DNA from: an uncultured Eubacteriales bacterium
Lineage (GTDB): Bacteria; Bacillota_A; Clostridia; Christensenellales; Aristaeellaceae
Length of the DNA stretch: 7,070 nucleotides
Assembly: GCA_902775835.1 (NCBI GenBank)
Contig: CACYNZ010000197.1
Coordinates: 1-7,070 of the forward strand
Direction: 5' to 3'
Made by a program: the position numbers and the translations under genes. Positions 1 through 6,278 of the stretch are shown piece after piece. Each line of letters begins with the position of its first letter. Positions within the stretch are counted from its first letter, which is position 1. Under the pieces are notes generated by a model. That model saw only the letters and a program-made list of their open reading frames with translations. It was not told where the DNA came from and made no database searches.

Positions 1-1972
1 ACACGATCTCATTGACCAGGGAGGACTTGCCGCTGCCGCTGACGCCCGTGACCACGCACAGAACGCCCAGCGGAATGTCCACGTCCAGGTTTTTCAGGTT
101 ATGCTCGGTGCAGCCCCGCACCTGCAGGTATCCGGAAGGCGCACGCCGCGCAGAAGGCACCGGAATCTTTTTCTGACCGGACAGGTACTGGCCCGTAATG
201 CTCTCCGGGCATGCCATGATGTCCTCCACGGTGCCCTGGGCCACAATATTCCCGCCGTGCACGCCGGCTCTCGGGCCCACGTCCACCAGGTAATCCGCGG
301 CCATCATGGTTTCCTCGTCGTGTTCCACCACGATCACGGAATTCCCCAGATCGCGCATCTTCTTCAGCGTGTATATGAGCTTGCCGTTGTCCCGCTGATG
401 CAGTCCGATGGACGGCTCATCCAGGATATACAGAACCCCCGTCAGTGCGGACCCGATCTGTGTGGCAAGCCGGATGCGCTGGGCCTCGCCGCCGGACAGC
501 GTTGCCGCGCCCCGGGACAGGGTCAGGTAGCCCAGGCCCACGTCCGCCAGGAACCCGAGCCGGGCCTCGATCTCCCGCAGCACCTGCCGGGCCACCGCCT
601 GCTGGCGCGGTCCCAGACGCTCGGGAAGCCCCGCAAAGAACGCCTGGCTGTCCGTAACGCTCATGTCGCTGACCTCGGCAATGTTCCTTCCGTCCACCGT
701 CACCGCCAGGGTCTCCGGCTTCAGGCGCCTGCCGCGGCATACCGGGCATTCCTCCTCGGACATGAACTCCTCATACGCCTGCTTGGAATACTCCGAGGTC
801 GTCTCATGATACCTCCGCTCCAGCGTGGGAATAATGCCCTCAAACGTGGACTCATACGTGCTCGCGCCGCGGGAGGACATGTACTGCAGCCGGATCTTTT
901 CCAGGCCGGTGCCGTAGAGTATGGCATGCATGGCCTCGGCGCTGAACTCCTTTACAGGCGTATCCAGCGTAAACCCGTACTTCTCGCCCAGCGCGCTCAG
1001 GTACTGGGCCGCGATCCCGGTGTCGTCCTCCGTGTTGAATCCCGGCACCGCCAGGGCACCCTGGCGCAGGGTCAGGTTCTTGTCCGGGAAAATGGATTCC
1101 TCGGATATGCGCCGGATCATGCCCAGGCCCGAGCACTCGGGACAGGCGCCAAAGGGGCTGTTGAACGAGAACATGCGCGGAGACAGTTCCTCAATGGAAA
1201 TCCCGCAGTCCGGGCAGGCGTAGTTCATGGAAAACAGCTGTTCGCCCTTTTCGCCCATGTCCATGATCACCAGTCCCGCGGACTGCCTGGTGGCCGTCTC
1301 AATGGAGTCCGTCAGGCGCTGCTGGAAGGGCTTGCCCGGGCGCACGATCAGACGGTCCACCACCACTTCAATGGTGTGCTTCTTTTTCTTGTCCAGGGCC
1401 GGGGTCTCCTCCAGGTCATAGAGTTCGCCGTCAATGCGCACGCGCACATACCCGGCCTTGCGCGCGTCCTCCAGCACCTTGTTGTGCTCGCCTTTCTTGG
1501 CGCGGATCACCGGGGAGAGCACCTGCAGGCGCGTGCCTTCCGGATACGCGCATACCGCGTCCACCATCTCATCCACGCTCTGCCGGCGGATTTCGCGTCC
1601 GCACTTCGGGCAGTGCGGAATGCCGGCACGCGCCCAGAGCAGACGATAGTAGTCATGGATCTCCGTCACCGTGCCCACCGTGGACCGGGGGTTGCGGCTC
1701 GTGGTCTTCTGGTCAATGGAAATGGCCGGGCTCAGGCCCTCAATGGCGTCCACGTCCGGCTTGTCCATCTGTCCCAGGAACTGCCGGGCATAGCTGGACA
1801 GGCTTTCCACGTACCGGCGCTGGCCCTCGGCGTATATGGTATCAAAGGCCAGGGATGATTTTCCGGAACCCGAAAGTCCGGTAAACACCACGAGCTTGTT
1901 CCGGGGAATGGTCAGGGAAACATTCTTGAGATTATGCATCCGCGCGCCGCGGATGATCAGTTCATCGTTCAC
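1..1972 (-). CDS. uvrA: Excinuclease ABC subunit A, UvrA (5' part; runs off the left edge)
   Basis: UvrA is the damage-sensing ATPase of nucleotide excision repair; as a dimer it loads UvrB onto distorted DNA in the cytoplasm. The minus-strand frame is open from a GTG at 1972 to the window edge, giving 657 of the roughly 940 residues usual for the family. Visible features: an N-terminus reading [12 protein letters not shown]; Walker [10 protein letters not shown] at residues 32-40; the block [20 protein letters not shown]; a zinc module with C253, C256, C277 and C280, the same spacing as known UvrA; ABC signature LSGGEAQR from residue 492; Walker [11 protein letters not shown]; and the second Walker [10 protein letters not shown] at 643-651. 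The missing C-terminus should hold the second signature and Walker B. GTG 1972 is chosen because it gives the standard family N-terminus and no ATG in this frame lies nearby upstream; ATG at codon 12 would cut into conserved sequence. The only good Shine-Dalgarno (2003-2007) lies unusually far upstream. Confidence 0.97.
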   Translation of the reverse strand, partial: MNDELIIRGARMHNLKNVSLTIPRNKLVVFTGLSGSGKSSLAFDTIYAEGQRRYVESLSSYARQFLGQMDKPDVDAIEGLSPAISIDQKTTSRNPRSTVGTVTEIHDYYRLLWARAGIPHCPKCGREIRRQSVDEMVDAVCAYPEGTRLQVLSPVIRAKKGEHNKVLEDARKAGYVRVRIDGELYDLEETPALDKKKKHTIEVVVDRLIVRPGKPFQQRLTDSIETATRQSAGLVIMDMGEKGEQLFSMNYACPDCGISIEELSPRMFSFNSPFGACPECSGLGMIRRISEESIFPDKNLTLRQGALAVPGFNTEDDTGIAAQYLSALGEKYGFTLDTPVKEFSAEAMHAILYGTGLEKIRLQYMSSRGASTYESTFEGIIPTLERRYHETTSEYSKQAYEEFMSEEECPVCRGRRLKPETLAVTVDGRNIAEVSDMSVTDSQAFFAGLPERLGPRQQAVARQVLREIEARLGFLADVGLGYLTLSRGAATLSGGEAQRIRLATQIGSALTGVLYILDEPSIGLHQRDNGKLIYTLKKMRDLGNSVIVVEHDEETMMAADYLVDVGPRAGVHGGNIVAQGTVEDIMACPESITGQYLSGQKKIPVPSARRAPSGYLQVRGCTEHNLKNLDVDIPLGVLCVVTGVSGSGKSSLVNEIV

Positions 1973-1980
1973 GTTTGTGC

Positions 1981-2007
1981 AAAAAGCGGCCGCGCCGCTT
2001 ATCCTCC
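1981..2007 (-). promoter_or_regulatory. uvrA leader: Shine-Dalgarno, then hairpin with T-run
   Basis: Read on the minus strand, GGAGG (2003-2007) is followed after two bases by a 7-bp perfect inverted repeat, AAGCGGC / GCCGCTT (1994-2000 with 1984-1990), with a 3-nt GCG loop. TTT follows at once, so the run including the stem end is five T. The GTG start is 11 nt beyond. The hairpin could either shorten the effective Shine-Dalgarno-to-start distance (about 30 nt linear, about 13 nt if folded) or act as a weak terminator in the uvrA leader. The repeat is visible; the function is inferred. Confidence 0.45.
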
Positions 2008-2044
2008 AGAGAGATCTTTCCTGCCGTTTCCGGCAGCTGAGTCT

Positions 2045-2074
2045 ATCATAATCCGCAAGGTCAGGCAATGTCGG
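2045..2074 (-). promoter_or_regulatory. Possible uvrA promoter
   Basis: Read on the minus strand, CCGACA (2069-2074) and TATGAT (2045-2050) are separated by 18 bp. The -10 matches TATAAT at 5 of 6 positions; the -35 keeps only the GACA end of TTGACA. Transcription would begin near 2038 and give a leader of about 65 nt before the GTG start. The -35 lies directly beside the -35 of the divergent ABC-F promoter (2077-2082). No LexA-type operator was recognised. Confidence 0.45.
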
Positions 2075-2076
2075 GA

Positions 2077-2106
2077 TTGACAGGTTCCCTGCCCATTTGC
2101 TAAAAT
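2077..2106 (+). promoter_or_regulatory. Strong promoter for the ABC-F leader transcript
   Basis: A perfect TTGACA (2077-2082), an 18-bp spacer, and TAAAAT (2101-2106) preceded by TGC (2098-2100), an extended -10. This is the closest match to a sigma-A consensus in the window. Transcription should begin near 2113, about 20 nt before the leader ORF and 155 nt before the ABC-F start, leaving room for an RNA control element. A strong promoter in front of a terminator-like hairpin is what attenuation control requires. Confidence 0.82.
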
Positions 2107-2132
2107 TCAGGTACTGAATCGAAAGGAGCTGA

Positions 2133-2177
2133 ATGCGGTGCGCAAATGATTTCATCGTAACCATGATGACGGCCTGA
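2133..2177 (+). CDS. Candidate 14-residue leader peptide of the ABC-F gene
   Basis: ATG 2133 to TGA 2175-2177 encodes MRCANDFIVTMMTA. AAAGGAG (2122-2128) lies 4 nt before the ATG, a good Shine-Dalgarno with slightly short spacing. It is the first translatable frame after the predicted transcription start and lies 90 nt ahead of the ABC-F gene. Short leader ORFs of this kind are known upstream of macrolide, lincosamide and pleuromutilin resistance genes, where a drug-stalled ribosome changes the folding of the downstream RNA. The hydrophobic stretch FIVTMM in the second half could be the stalling region, but it matches no stalling motif I recognise with certainty. Translation is inferred from Shine-Dalgarno, position and context only; 14 codons are too few for a codon-use argument. 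Confidence 0.62.
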   Translation: MRCANDFIVTMMTA

Positions 2178-2190
2178 GGGCCCTGATTTG

Positions 2191-2247
2191 TGTACGGTGA
2201 AACTGCGCAGGCACGTTCCTTTTTTCTGTGCCTTTTTTTCCCGTACA
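2191..2247 (+). terminator. Attenuator hairpin upstream of the ABC-F gene
   Basis: The core is AGGCAC (2209-2214) pairing perfectly with GTGCCT (2228-2233) around a 13-nt loop, followed by Ts to 2239 (seven in a row, 2233-2239). This is the form of an intrinsic terminator, placed about 30 nt before the ABC-F start codon and after a strong promoter, so it would cut transcription before the gene. An outer 7-bp stem, TGTACGG (2191-2197) with CCGTACA (2241-2247), encloses it, and GAAA (2199-2202) can pair with TTTC (2237-2240). The outer stem could instead be an alternative fold that engages the T-run. The 6-bp core is only moderately stable, which suits a conditional rather than absolute terminator. 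Confidence 0.65.
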
Positions 2248-2262
2248 GGCAAAAAGAGGTGA
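2218..2262 (+). promoter_or_regulatory. ABC-F ribosome binding site with two complementary pyrimidine tracts
   Basis: The ABC-F Shine-Dalgarno, AGAGGTGA (2255-2262), lies 5 nt before ATG 2268. Two copies of CCTTTTTT (2218-2225 and 2231-2238) lie upstream, and each can pair with AAAAGAGG (2252-2259) apart from one G-T wobble. Folding of either would hide the ribosome binding site in read-through RNA, adding translational control to the transcriptional attenuator. The complementarity is visible; the regulatory effect is inferred. Confidence 0.45.
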
Positions 2263-2267
2263 TTTCC

Positions 2268-3773
2268 ATGCAGCTTTCTCTGAACAATCTGACCTTTACC
2301 TATGACGGAGCCGACACGCCCGTCTTTGAAAACCTGTCCGTGACATTGGATACTTCCTGGCGTCTGGGGCTCATCGGCCGCAACGGCCGCGGAAAAACCA
2401 CCCTGGTGCGCCTGCTCTCCGGCGAGCTTTCCTGCCCGGGCGTTCCGCTTCTGCCGGACTCGCCCGTGTTCCCCATGCCCGTGCCTGACCCTTCCCTGCC
2501 CTCCATGGACCTCATGTGCCTGCTATGCCCTGGCACGCCCGTCTGGCGTCTGGAAAAGGAAGCGCGGCTCATGGGCCTGGACACCCGCCTCCTGGACCAG
2601 GTGTTCTCCACCCTGTCCCCCGGCGAACAGACCCGACTTCTGCTTTCGCTGCTCTTTGTCCGGGAGGAGGCGTACCCACTCATTGATGAGCCCACCAATC
2701 ATCTGGACCGGAAGGGCCGCGAGCAGACCGCCGCGTACCTCAGACAGAAGGGCGGATTCCTGCTGGTCAGCCATGACCGCACGTTTCTCAACGCCTGCAT
2801 CGACCACGTCATGAGCCTGAACCGCAGTGACGTGTGGGTCATGCAGGGCAACTACGACACCTGGGAACACCGCATGCGCATCCAGAACGAGTCCGAGCAG
2901 GCCCGGGGCGAAGTGCTCCGGCGGGATATCACGCGACTGGCGGAAAGCGCGCGCAGCGCGGAGAACTGGAGCCGGAAAACCGAAAAGGGCAAGCGCCATG
3001 TTCCGCCCTCGGAAGCCGCGGTCCTGGACAAAGGGTACGTAGGCGCGCGCAGCGCCGCCATGATGAAGCGCTCCAAGAATATTGTCCGGCGCCGGGAAAA
3101 GGAGCTCCAGGAAAAGGAAGGCCTGCTCAAGAATCTCGAGCATCAGGCTGAACTCCGGATTGCGTCCCTGGACGCACCGCAGGATGTGTTGGTGCGCATC
3201 CGGGATGCCTCGCTGACCCTGGGCACGCACCCTGTCTTCTCCCATCTCAGCATGACGCTGCACCGGGGCGAGCGCCTGGCCCTGACCGGTCCCAACGGCT
3301 GCGGAAAAACCAGTCTTCTGCGTCTGATCCAGGGCCACCAGGAGGGCTTCTCCGGCGAAATCCATCTCATGTCCGGGCTCATCACCTCCTCCATCGCCCA
3401 GTCCACCCAGGGCATGCACGGTTCCCTGGCCGGGTATATCGACGCATCCGGTGCGGATCCCACGCTGTTTCTGGCCATTCTCCGGTGCATGGGCTGCGGG
3501 CGCGAGCTCTTCGGACAGAACCTGGAAGACATGAGCGAGGGCCAGAGGAAAAAGGCCGCCATCGCGCTCAGCCTGTCCACCCCGGCGCACCTGTTCATCT
3601 GGGATGAACCGCTCAACTATGTGGACGTCATCTCCCGCACCCAGCTAGAGGAGGCCATTCTGGCCGGCCGGCCCACCATGCTTCTGGTGGAGCATGATCA
3701 GACCTTCCTGGACCGGGTATGCACCCGGACGCTGGCCATGGAGGAGTTCGCGGTTTTGGAACCGCATTTGTGA
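2268..3773 (+). CDS. Lsa-family ABC-F ribosomal protection ATPase (antibiotic resistance type)
   Basis: A 501-residue cytoplasmic ATPase with two ABC domains and no membrane segment. ABC-F proteins bind the ribosomal E site, and resistance types push a linker toward the peptidyl-transferase centre to dislodge drugs. NBD1: Walker A GRNGRGKTT (37-45), signature LSPGEQ (116-121), Walker B LIDEPTNHLD (138-147), SHD (168-170). Charged interdomain linker about 205-300 with DKGYVGARSAAMMKRSK (254-270). NBD2: Walker A GPNGCGKTS (341-349), signature MSEGQ (422-426), Walker B FIWDEPLNYVD (443-453), EHD (475-477). Both catalytic glutamates (E141, E447) are present. The MMKRSK linker block, the FIWDEPLNY form and the length near 500 are typical of Lsa/Vga/Vml proteins, with Lsa closest from memory; known members protect against lincosamides, streptogramin A and pleuromutilins. 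The start at 2268 has a well-placed Shine-Dalgarno; extension to GTG 2190 would run through the attenuator. The drug spectrum here cannot be read from sequence, and a housekeeping ABC-F role is less likely given the leader. Confidence 0.93.
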   Translation: MQLSLNNLTFTYDGADTPVFENLSVTLDTSWRLGLIGRNGRGKTTLVRLLSGELSCPGVPLLPDSPVFPMPVPDPSLPSMDLMCLLCPGTPVWRLEKEARLMGLDTRLLDQVFSTLSPGEQTRLLLSLLFVREEAYPLIDEPTNHLDRKGREQTAAYLRQKGGFLLVSHDRTFLNACIDHVMSLNRSDVWVMQGNYDTWEHRMRIQNESEQARGEVLRRDITRLAESARSAENWSRKTEKGKRHVPPSEAAVLDKGYVGARSAAMMKRSKNIVRRREKELQEKEGLLKNLEHQAELRIASLDAPQDVLVRIRDASLTLGTHPVFSHLSMTLHRGERLALTGPNGCGKTSLLRLIQGHQEGFSGEIHLMSGLITSSIAQSTQGMHGSLAGYIDASGADPTLFLAILRCMGCGRELFGQNLEDMSEGQRKKAAIALSLSTPAHLFIWDEPLNYVDVISRTQLEEAILAGRPTMLLVEHDQTFLDRVCTRTLAMEEFAVLEPHL

Positions 3774-3791
3774 CACTTCAGACGCTTTCCG

Positions 3792-3819
3792 TTCCGAAGC
3801 CGGAAAAATCTGCTATACT
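3792..3819 (+). promoter_or_regulatory. Extended -10 promoter for flotillin
   Basis: TGCTATACT (3811-3819) is an extended -10 with a 5 of 6 match to TATAAT. The -35 is poor: TTCCGA (3792-3797) at 16 bp is the best candidate, matching 3 of 6, as can occur when TGn is present. Transcription would begin near 3826, about 36 nt before ATG 3862. No terminator with a T-run was seen after the ABC-F gene, so read-through from it is also possible. Confidence 0.6.
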
Positions 3820-3861
3820 CATGCCATAACATCCGGGGCAACCGGAGAAAGGAGCTCATTC

Positions 3862-5253
3862 ATGACACTGTATATCATCCTCGGCGTCGTCATCGTCCTG
3901 CTGATTCTTCTGTTTATTATCGGGTATCTGAAGGCTCCGCCGGACACCGCCTACATCATCTCCGGCATGGGAAAGCGCCGGATTCTCATCGGCAAGGCAG
4001 GCTGGCGTCTTCCCTTCTTTGAAAGAGTGGACAAACTGTCCCTGCAGGTCATGACGGTGGACGTCAAGACCTCCGAAGCCGTGCCCACCAACGAGTTCAT
4101 CAACGTCATGGTGGACGGCGTAGCCAACGTGAAGATTTCCTCCAATCCTCAGCTGCTCGAGCGTGCCGCAGAGTCCCTGCTGAACATGAAGCAGCCCCAG
4201 ATGATCGCCATGGTCACCCAGGTGCTGGAAGGCAATATCCGCGAAATCGTGGGTTCCGTCGGCCTCAAGGAAATGGTGCAGGACCGTCAGGGCGTGGCCA
4301 AGAAAGTGGCCGAGAACGTGATCCCCGACATGAGCAAGCTGGGCATTGAGCTGGTCAACTTCAATATCCAGAACTTCCGTGACAACGCGGGCACCATTGA
4401 GAACATGGGCATTGACAATGTAGAGCAGATCCGCAAGAACGCCCAGATTGCCAAGGCAAACGCCCAGAGGGACATCGCCATCGCCAGTGCCCAGGCACAG
4501 CAGGAAGCCAACGCCGTGCGCGCCGATTCCGAAAAGCTCATTGCCGAGCAGAACGCGGAACTCGCCGTACAGCAGGCCGACATGCAGGTGCGTGCCGATA
4601 CCAAGAAGGCTCAGGCCGACGCCGCCTACTCCATTCAGGAGGAAGAGCAGCGCAAGACCATTGAGATCACCCGTGCCAATGCCGACATTGCGCGGCGCGA
4701 AAAGGAAGCCGAGCTGGCCGAAAAGGAAATCGCCATTCAGGAAAAGAAGCTGGATGCGGAAGTCAAGAAGGCCGCCGATGCGCACAAGTATGAAGTCGAG
4801 CGCGCCGCTGAGGCCGATCTGATCCGCCGTCAGCGCGAAGCCGAAGCCCAGAAGTATGAGGCCCTGCAGCAGGCAGAGGCCCGCAAGGCGGAAGCCGATG
4901 CCCGCCGCTACGCCATGGAACAGGAAGCCGAGGGTATCCGGTCCAAGGGCATTGCGGAAGCTGAAGCCATTGAGCGCAAGGCGGAAGCCCAGAAGAAGAT
5001 GGGCGAAGCCTCTGTGCTGGAAATGTATCTGAACGTGCTTCCCGAAGTGGTCAAGAACGCCGCCCTGCCCCTGGCTTCCACGGACAAGATTGTCATGTAC
5101 GGCGACGGAAACGCTTCCAAGCTGGTCCAGGACGTCATGCGTTCCTCTTCCCAGATCATGGAAGGCATCCGGGAAGCCACCGGCATCGATCTTGCCTCCG
5201 TCCTGGCCCACACTCAGAGCAGCGAAGGCAGTCTGCCGGAAAAAACAGAATAA
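3862..5253 (+). CDS. Flotillin family protein (SPFH/Band 7), YuaG/FloT-like
   Basis: A 463-residue membrane scaffold protein. Residues 3-22 form one hydrophobic segment (LYIILGVVIVLLILLFIIGY) anchoring the N-terminus; there is no cleavage site. An SPFH/PHB domain follows at about 25-190, including a flotillin-like stretch SEAVPTNEFINVMVDGVANV (71-90). Residues about 195-385 are a long charged, alanine/glutamate-rich coiled coil, typical of flotillin oligomerisation. The C-terminal part (386-463) contains LPEVVKNAALPLASTDKIVMYGDG, whose core VMYGDG is flotillin-like. The length is a little below B. subtilis FloT (about 509). Bacterial flotillins organise membrane microdomains and affect fluidity and signalling complexes. 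ATG 3862 is set by AAAGGAG (3848-3854) at 7 nt spacing. No NfeD-like partner gene, often next to bacterial flotillins, is in the window. Family assignment is firm; cargo and role here are unknown. Confidence 0.94.
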   Translation: MTLYIILGVVIVLLILLFIIGYLKAPPDTAYIISGMGKRRILIGKAGWRLPFFERVDKLSLQVMTVDVKTSEAVPTNEFINVMVDGVANVKISSNPQLLERAAESLLNMKQPQMIAMVTQVLEGNIREIVGSVGLKEMVQDRQGVAKKVAENVIPDMSKLGIELVNFNIQNFRDNAGTIENMGIDNVEQIRKNAQIAKANAQRDIAIASAQAQQEANAVRADSEKLIAEQNAELAVQQADMQVRADTKKAQADAAYSIQEEEQRKTIEITRANADIARREKEAELAEKEIAIQEKKLDAEVKKAADAHKYEVERAAEADLIRRQREAEAQKYEALQQAEARKAEADARRYAMEQEAEGIRSKGIAEAEAIERKAEAQKKMGEASVLEMYLNVLPEVVKNAALPLASTDKIVMYGDGNASKLVQDVMRSSSQIMEGIREATGIDLASVLAHTQSSEGSLPEKTE

Positions 5254-5283
5254 CCCGCACTCAGCTGCAGACCGGACACGAAA

Positions 5284-5316
5284 CCATATCCGGCTGCGCA
5301 TCTGTCAGCCATATGG
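5284..5316 (+). repeat. Bulged hairpin just upstream of the flotillin terminator
   Basis: CCATAT (5284-5289) pairs with ATATGG (5311-5316) and GGCTG (5292-5296) with CAGCC (5306-5310). This gives an 11-bp stem with a two-base CC bulge and a 9-nt loop. Its last two bases (5315-5316) are also the first two of the terminator stem, so the two structures abut and compete for one GG. No T-run follows it, so it is not itself a terminator. Confidence 0.6.
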
Positions 5317-5344
5317 ACTGTCGCCCCCGGGCGGCAGTCCTTTT
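5315..5344 (+). terminator. Intrinsic terminator after flotillin
   Basis: GGACTG (5315-5320) pairs with CAGTCC (5335-5340), and inside it CGCC (5322-5325) pairs with GGCG (5330-5333) around a CCCG loop, with one T-G wobble between the two stems. TTTT follows (5341-5344). The stem is strong and GC-rich but the T-run is short. It lies 62 nt after the flotillin stop and only 26 nt before the phosphatase start, so either some read-through occurs or the phosphatase promoter lies in or before this hairpin. Confidence 0.85.
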
Positions 5345-5370
5345 GCGTTCCCGCCTTCTGAAGGGTCATT

Positions 5371-6219
5371 GTGGAAAACACGCAGAAGCTCGCTTCCCTG
5401 TCAGCTGAAAAAGAACGCGTCCGGACCGAGCTGAATATGGCAGCCCAGATTCAGGCCAGCGCGCTGCCGCATGTTTTCCCGGCATTCCCGGACCGGACGG
5501 ACTTCAGCATCTATGCCTCCATGACCCCCGCCAAGAAAGTGGGCGGCGATTTCTACGATTTCTTCCTGATCGACGATACGCACCTGGACATTGTGATGGC
5601 GGATGTTTCCGACAAGGGCGTTCCTGCTGCCCTGTTCATGATGACCTCCCGGACACTGGTGCAGATCTACGCGAAAATGAAACTGGGACCGGCAGAAACC
5701 CTGTCTGCGACCAATAACTGGCTCCGCGCCAACAACAAGTCGTCCATGTTCTTCACTGCCTGGCTCGGGATTCTGGACCTTTCCACCGGGCTCATTACCG
5801 CCGTGAACGCGGGACATGAGTATCCCGTGATCCGATTCGGCAGACGTCCGTTCCAGCTGTTCAGGGATAAGCATGGTCTCTTTGTCGGGGTATCCGAAAA
5901 GGCGCGGTACACAGCGTATGAACTCCAGATGGCGCCCGGTGACAGGCTTTTCCTCTACACCGACGGTGTGCCGGAAGCACAGACATCTGACGGGAACATG
6001 TTCGGACTGGACCGCATGGTCTCCGCACTGAATGAAGACCCCGATGCGCCGCTGGAACAGCTCCTGTCCAACGTCCGAGGCGCGGTGGACAGCTTCATCC
6101 AGGGCGCCAGTCAGTTCGACGATCTGACCATGCTCTGTCTGGAATGCAGGGGAAACCCGGCCAAGCAGGAATCCTGCACGCCCGGAGAGAAACCTGAAGT
6201 AGCGCAGACAGCGTCATGA
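5371..6219 (+). CDS. PP2C-type serine/threonine phosphatase of the SpoIIE/RsbU family, catalytic domain only
   Basis: A 282-residue soluble protein predicted to remove phosphate from phosphoserine/threonine, classically on anti-anti-sigma (STAS) partners in partner-switching pathways. Residues 7-32 carry the helix ELNMAAQIQASALP, which usually links an upstream sensor to the catalytic domain. PP2C metal-binding motifs follow: GGDFYD (58-63), ADVSDKG (77-83), NAGHEYP (146-152), YTDGVPEA (196-203) and FDDLT (249-253), so the acidic metal ligands look intact. The tail from about 260 is polar and likely unstructured. Homologues often have HAMP, GAF or membrane sensor domains; none is here, and an in-frame TGA at 5359-5361 rules out a longer N-terminus. 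The start is GTG 5371 with a weak GAAGGG (5360-5365). No anti-sigma or STAS gene is visible in the window, so its target is unknown. No good promoter of its own was found. Confidence 0.92.
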   Translation: MENTQKLASLSAEKERVRTELNMAAQIQASALPHVFPAFPDRTDFSIYASMTPAKKVGGDFYDFFLIDDTHLDIVMADVSDKGVPAALFMMTSRTLVQIYAKMKLGPAETLSATNNWLRANNKSSMFFTAWLGILDLSTGLITAVNAGHEYPVIRFGRRPFQLFRDKHGLFVGVSEKARYTAYELQMAPGDRLFLYTDGVPEAQTSDGNMFGLDRMVSALNEDPDAPLEQLLSNVRGAVDSFIQGASQFDDLTMLCLECRGNPAKQESCTPGEKPEVAQTAS

Positions 6220-6278
6220 CACGCTTTTCTTCAGTGTACGCATCTATGATTCTGATGTGGAGGTTTCAGGAGCAATGA
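6216..6278 (+). CDS. Possible 20-codon mini-ORF joining phosphatase and YgjV-like gene
   Basis: ATG 6216 overlaps the phosphatase stop as ATGA (6216-6219), and the mini-ORF's TGA (6276-6278) overlaps the ATG of the next gene as ATGA (6275-6278). It would encode 20 residues beginning MTRFSSVYASMILMW. It lacks a convincing Shine-Dalgarno and could be translated only by reinitiation. It may carry ribosomes from the phosphatase to the downstream start or be chance; no homology is recognised. Confidence 0.25.
   Translation: MTRFSSVYASMILMWRFQEQ

Noticed and set aside
101..1858. A 585-codon open frame on the plus strand.
   Set aside because: It is antisense to uvrA, whose minus-strand frame carries all expected UvrA motifs; the long frame reflects the GC-rich codon use of uvrA and its protein has no recognisable domain.
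1999..2049. A 16-codon ORF on the minus strand ([16 protein letters not shown]) ending just before the uvrA leader hairpin, resembling a second leader peptide.
   Set aside because: Its ATG overlaps the proposed -10 so it would not be in the transcript, and it has no Shine-Dalgarno. It would deserve another look if the uvrA transcript starts further upstream.
2190..2267. A longer ABC-F start at GTG 2190.
   Set aside because: The added 26 residues are encoded by the attenuator hairpin and T-runs and are unlike the family N-terminus, whereas ATG 2268 has a well-placed Shine-Dalgarno.
2523..3590. A 355-codon minus-strand frame across the ABC-F gene.
   Set aside because: No domain, no ribosome binding site, and full overlap with a gene showing intact ATPase motifs.
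3786..3806. TTTCCG / CGGAAA inverted repeat after the ABC-F gene as a terminator.
   Set aside because: The stem is short and no T-run follows on the plus strand; it overlaps the region expected to hold the flotillin -35.
3856..5301. A 481-codon open frame on the minus strand.
   Set aside because: It is antisense to the flotillin gene; the repeated GLG/LLG composition is the mirror of the alanine/glutamate-rich coiled coil.
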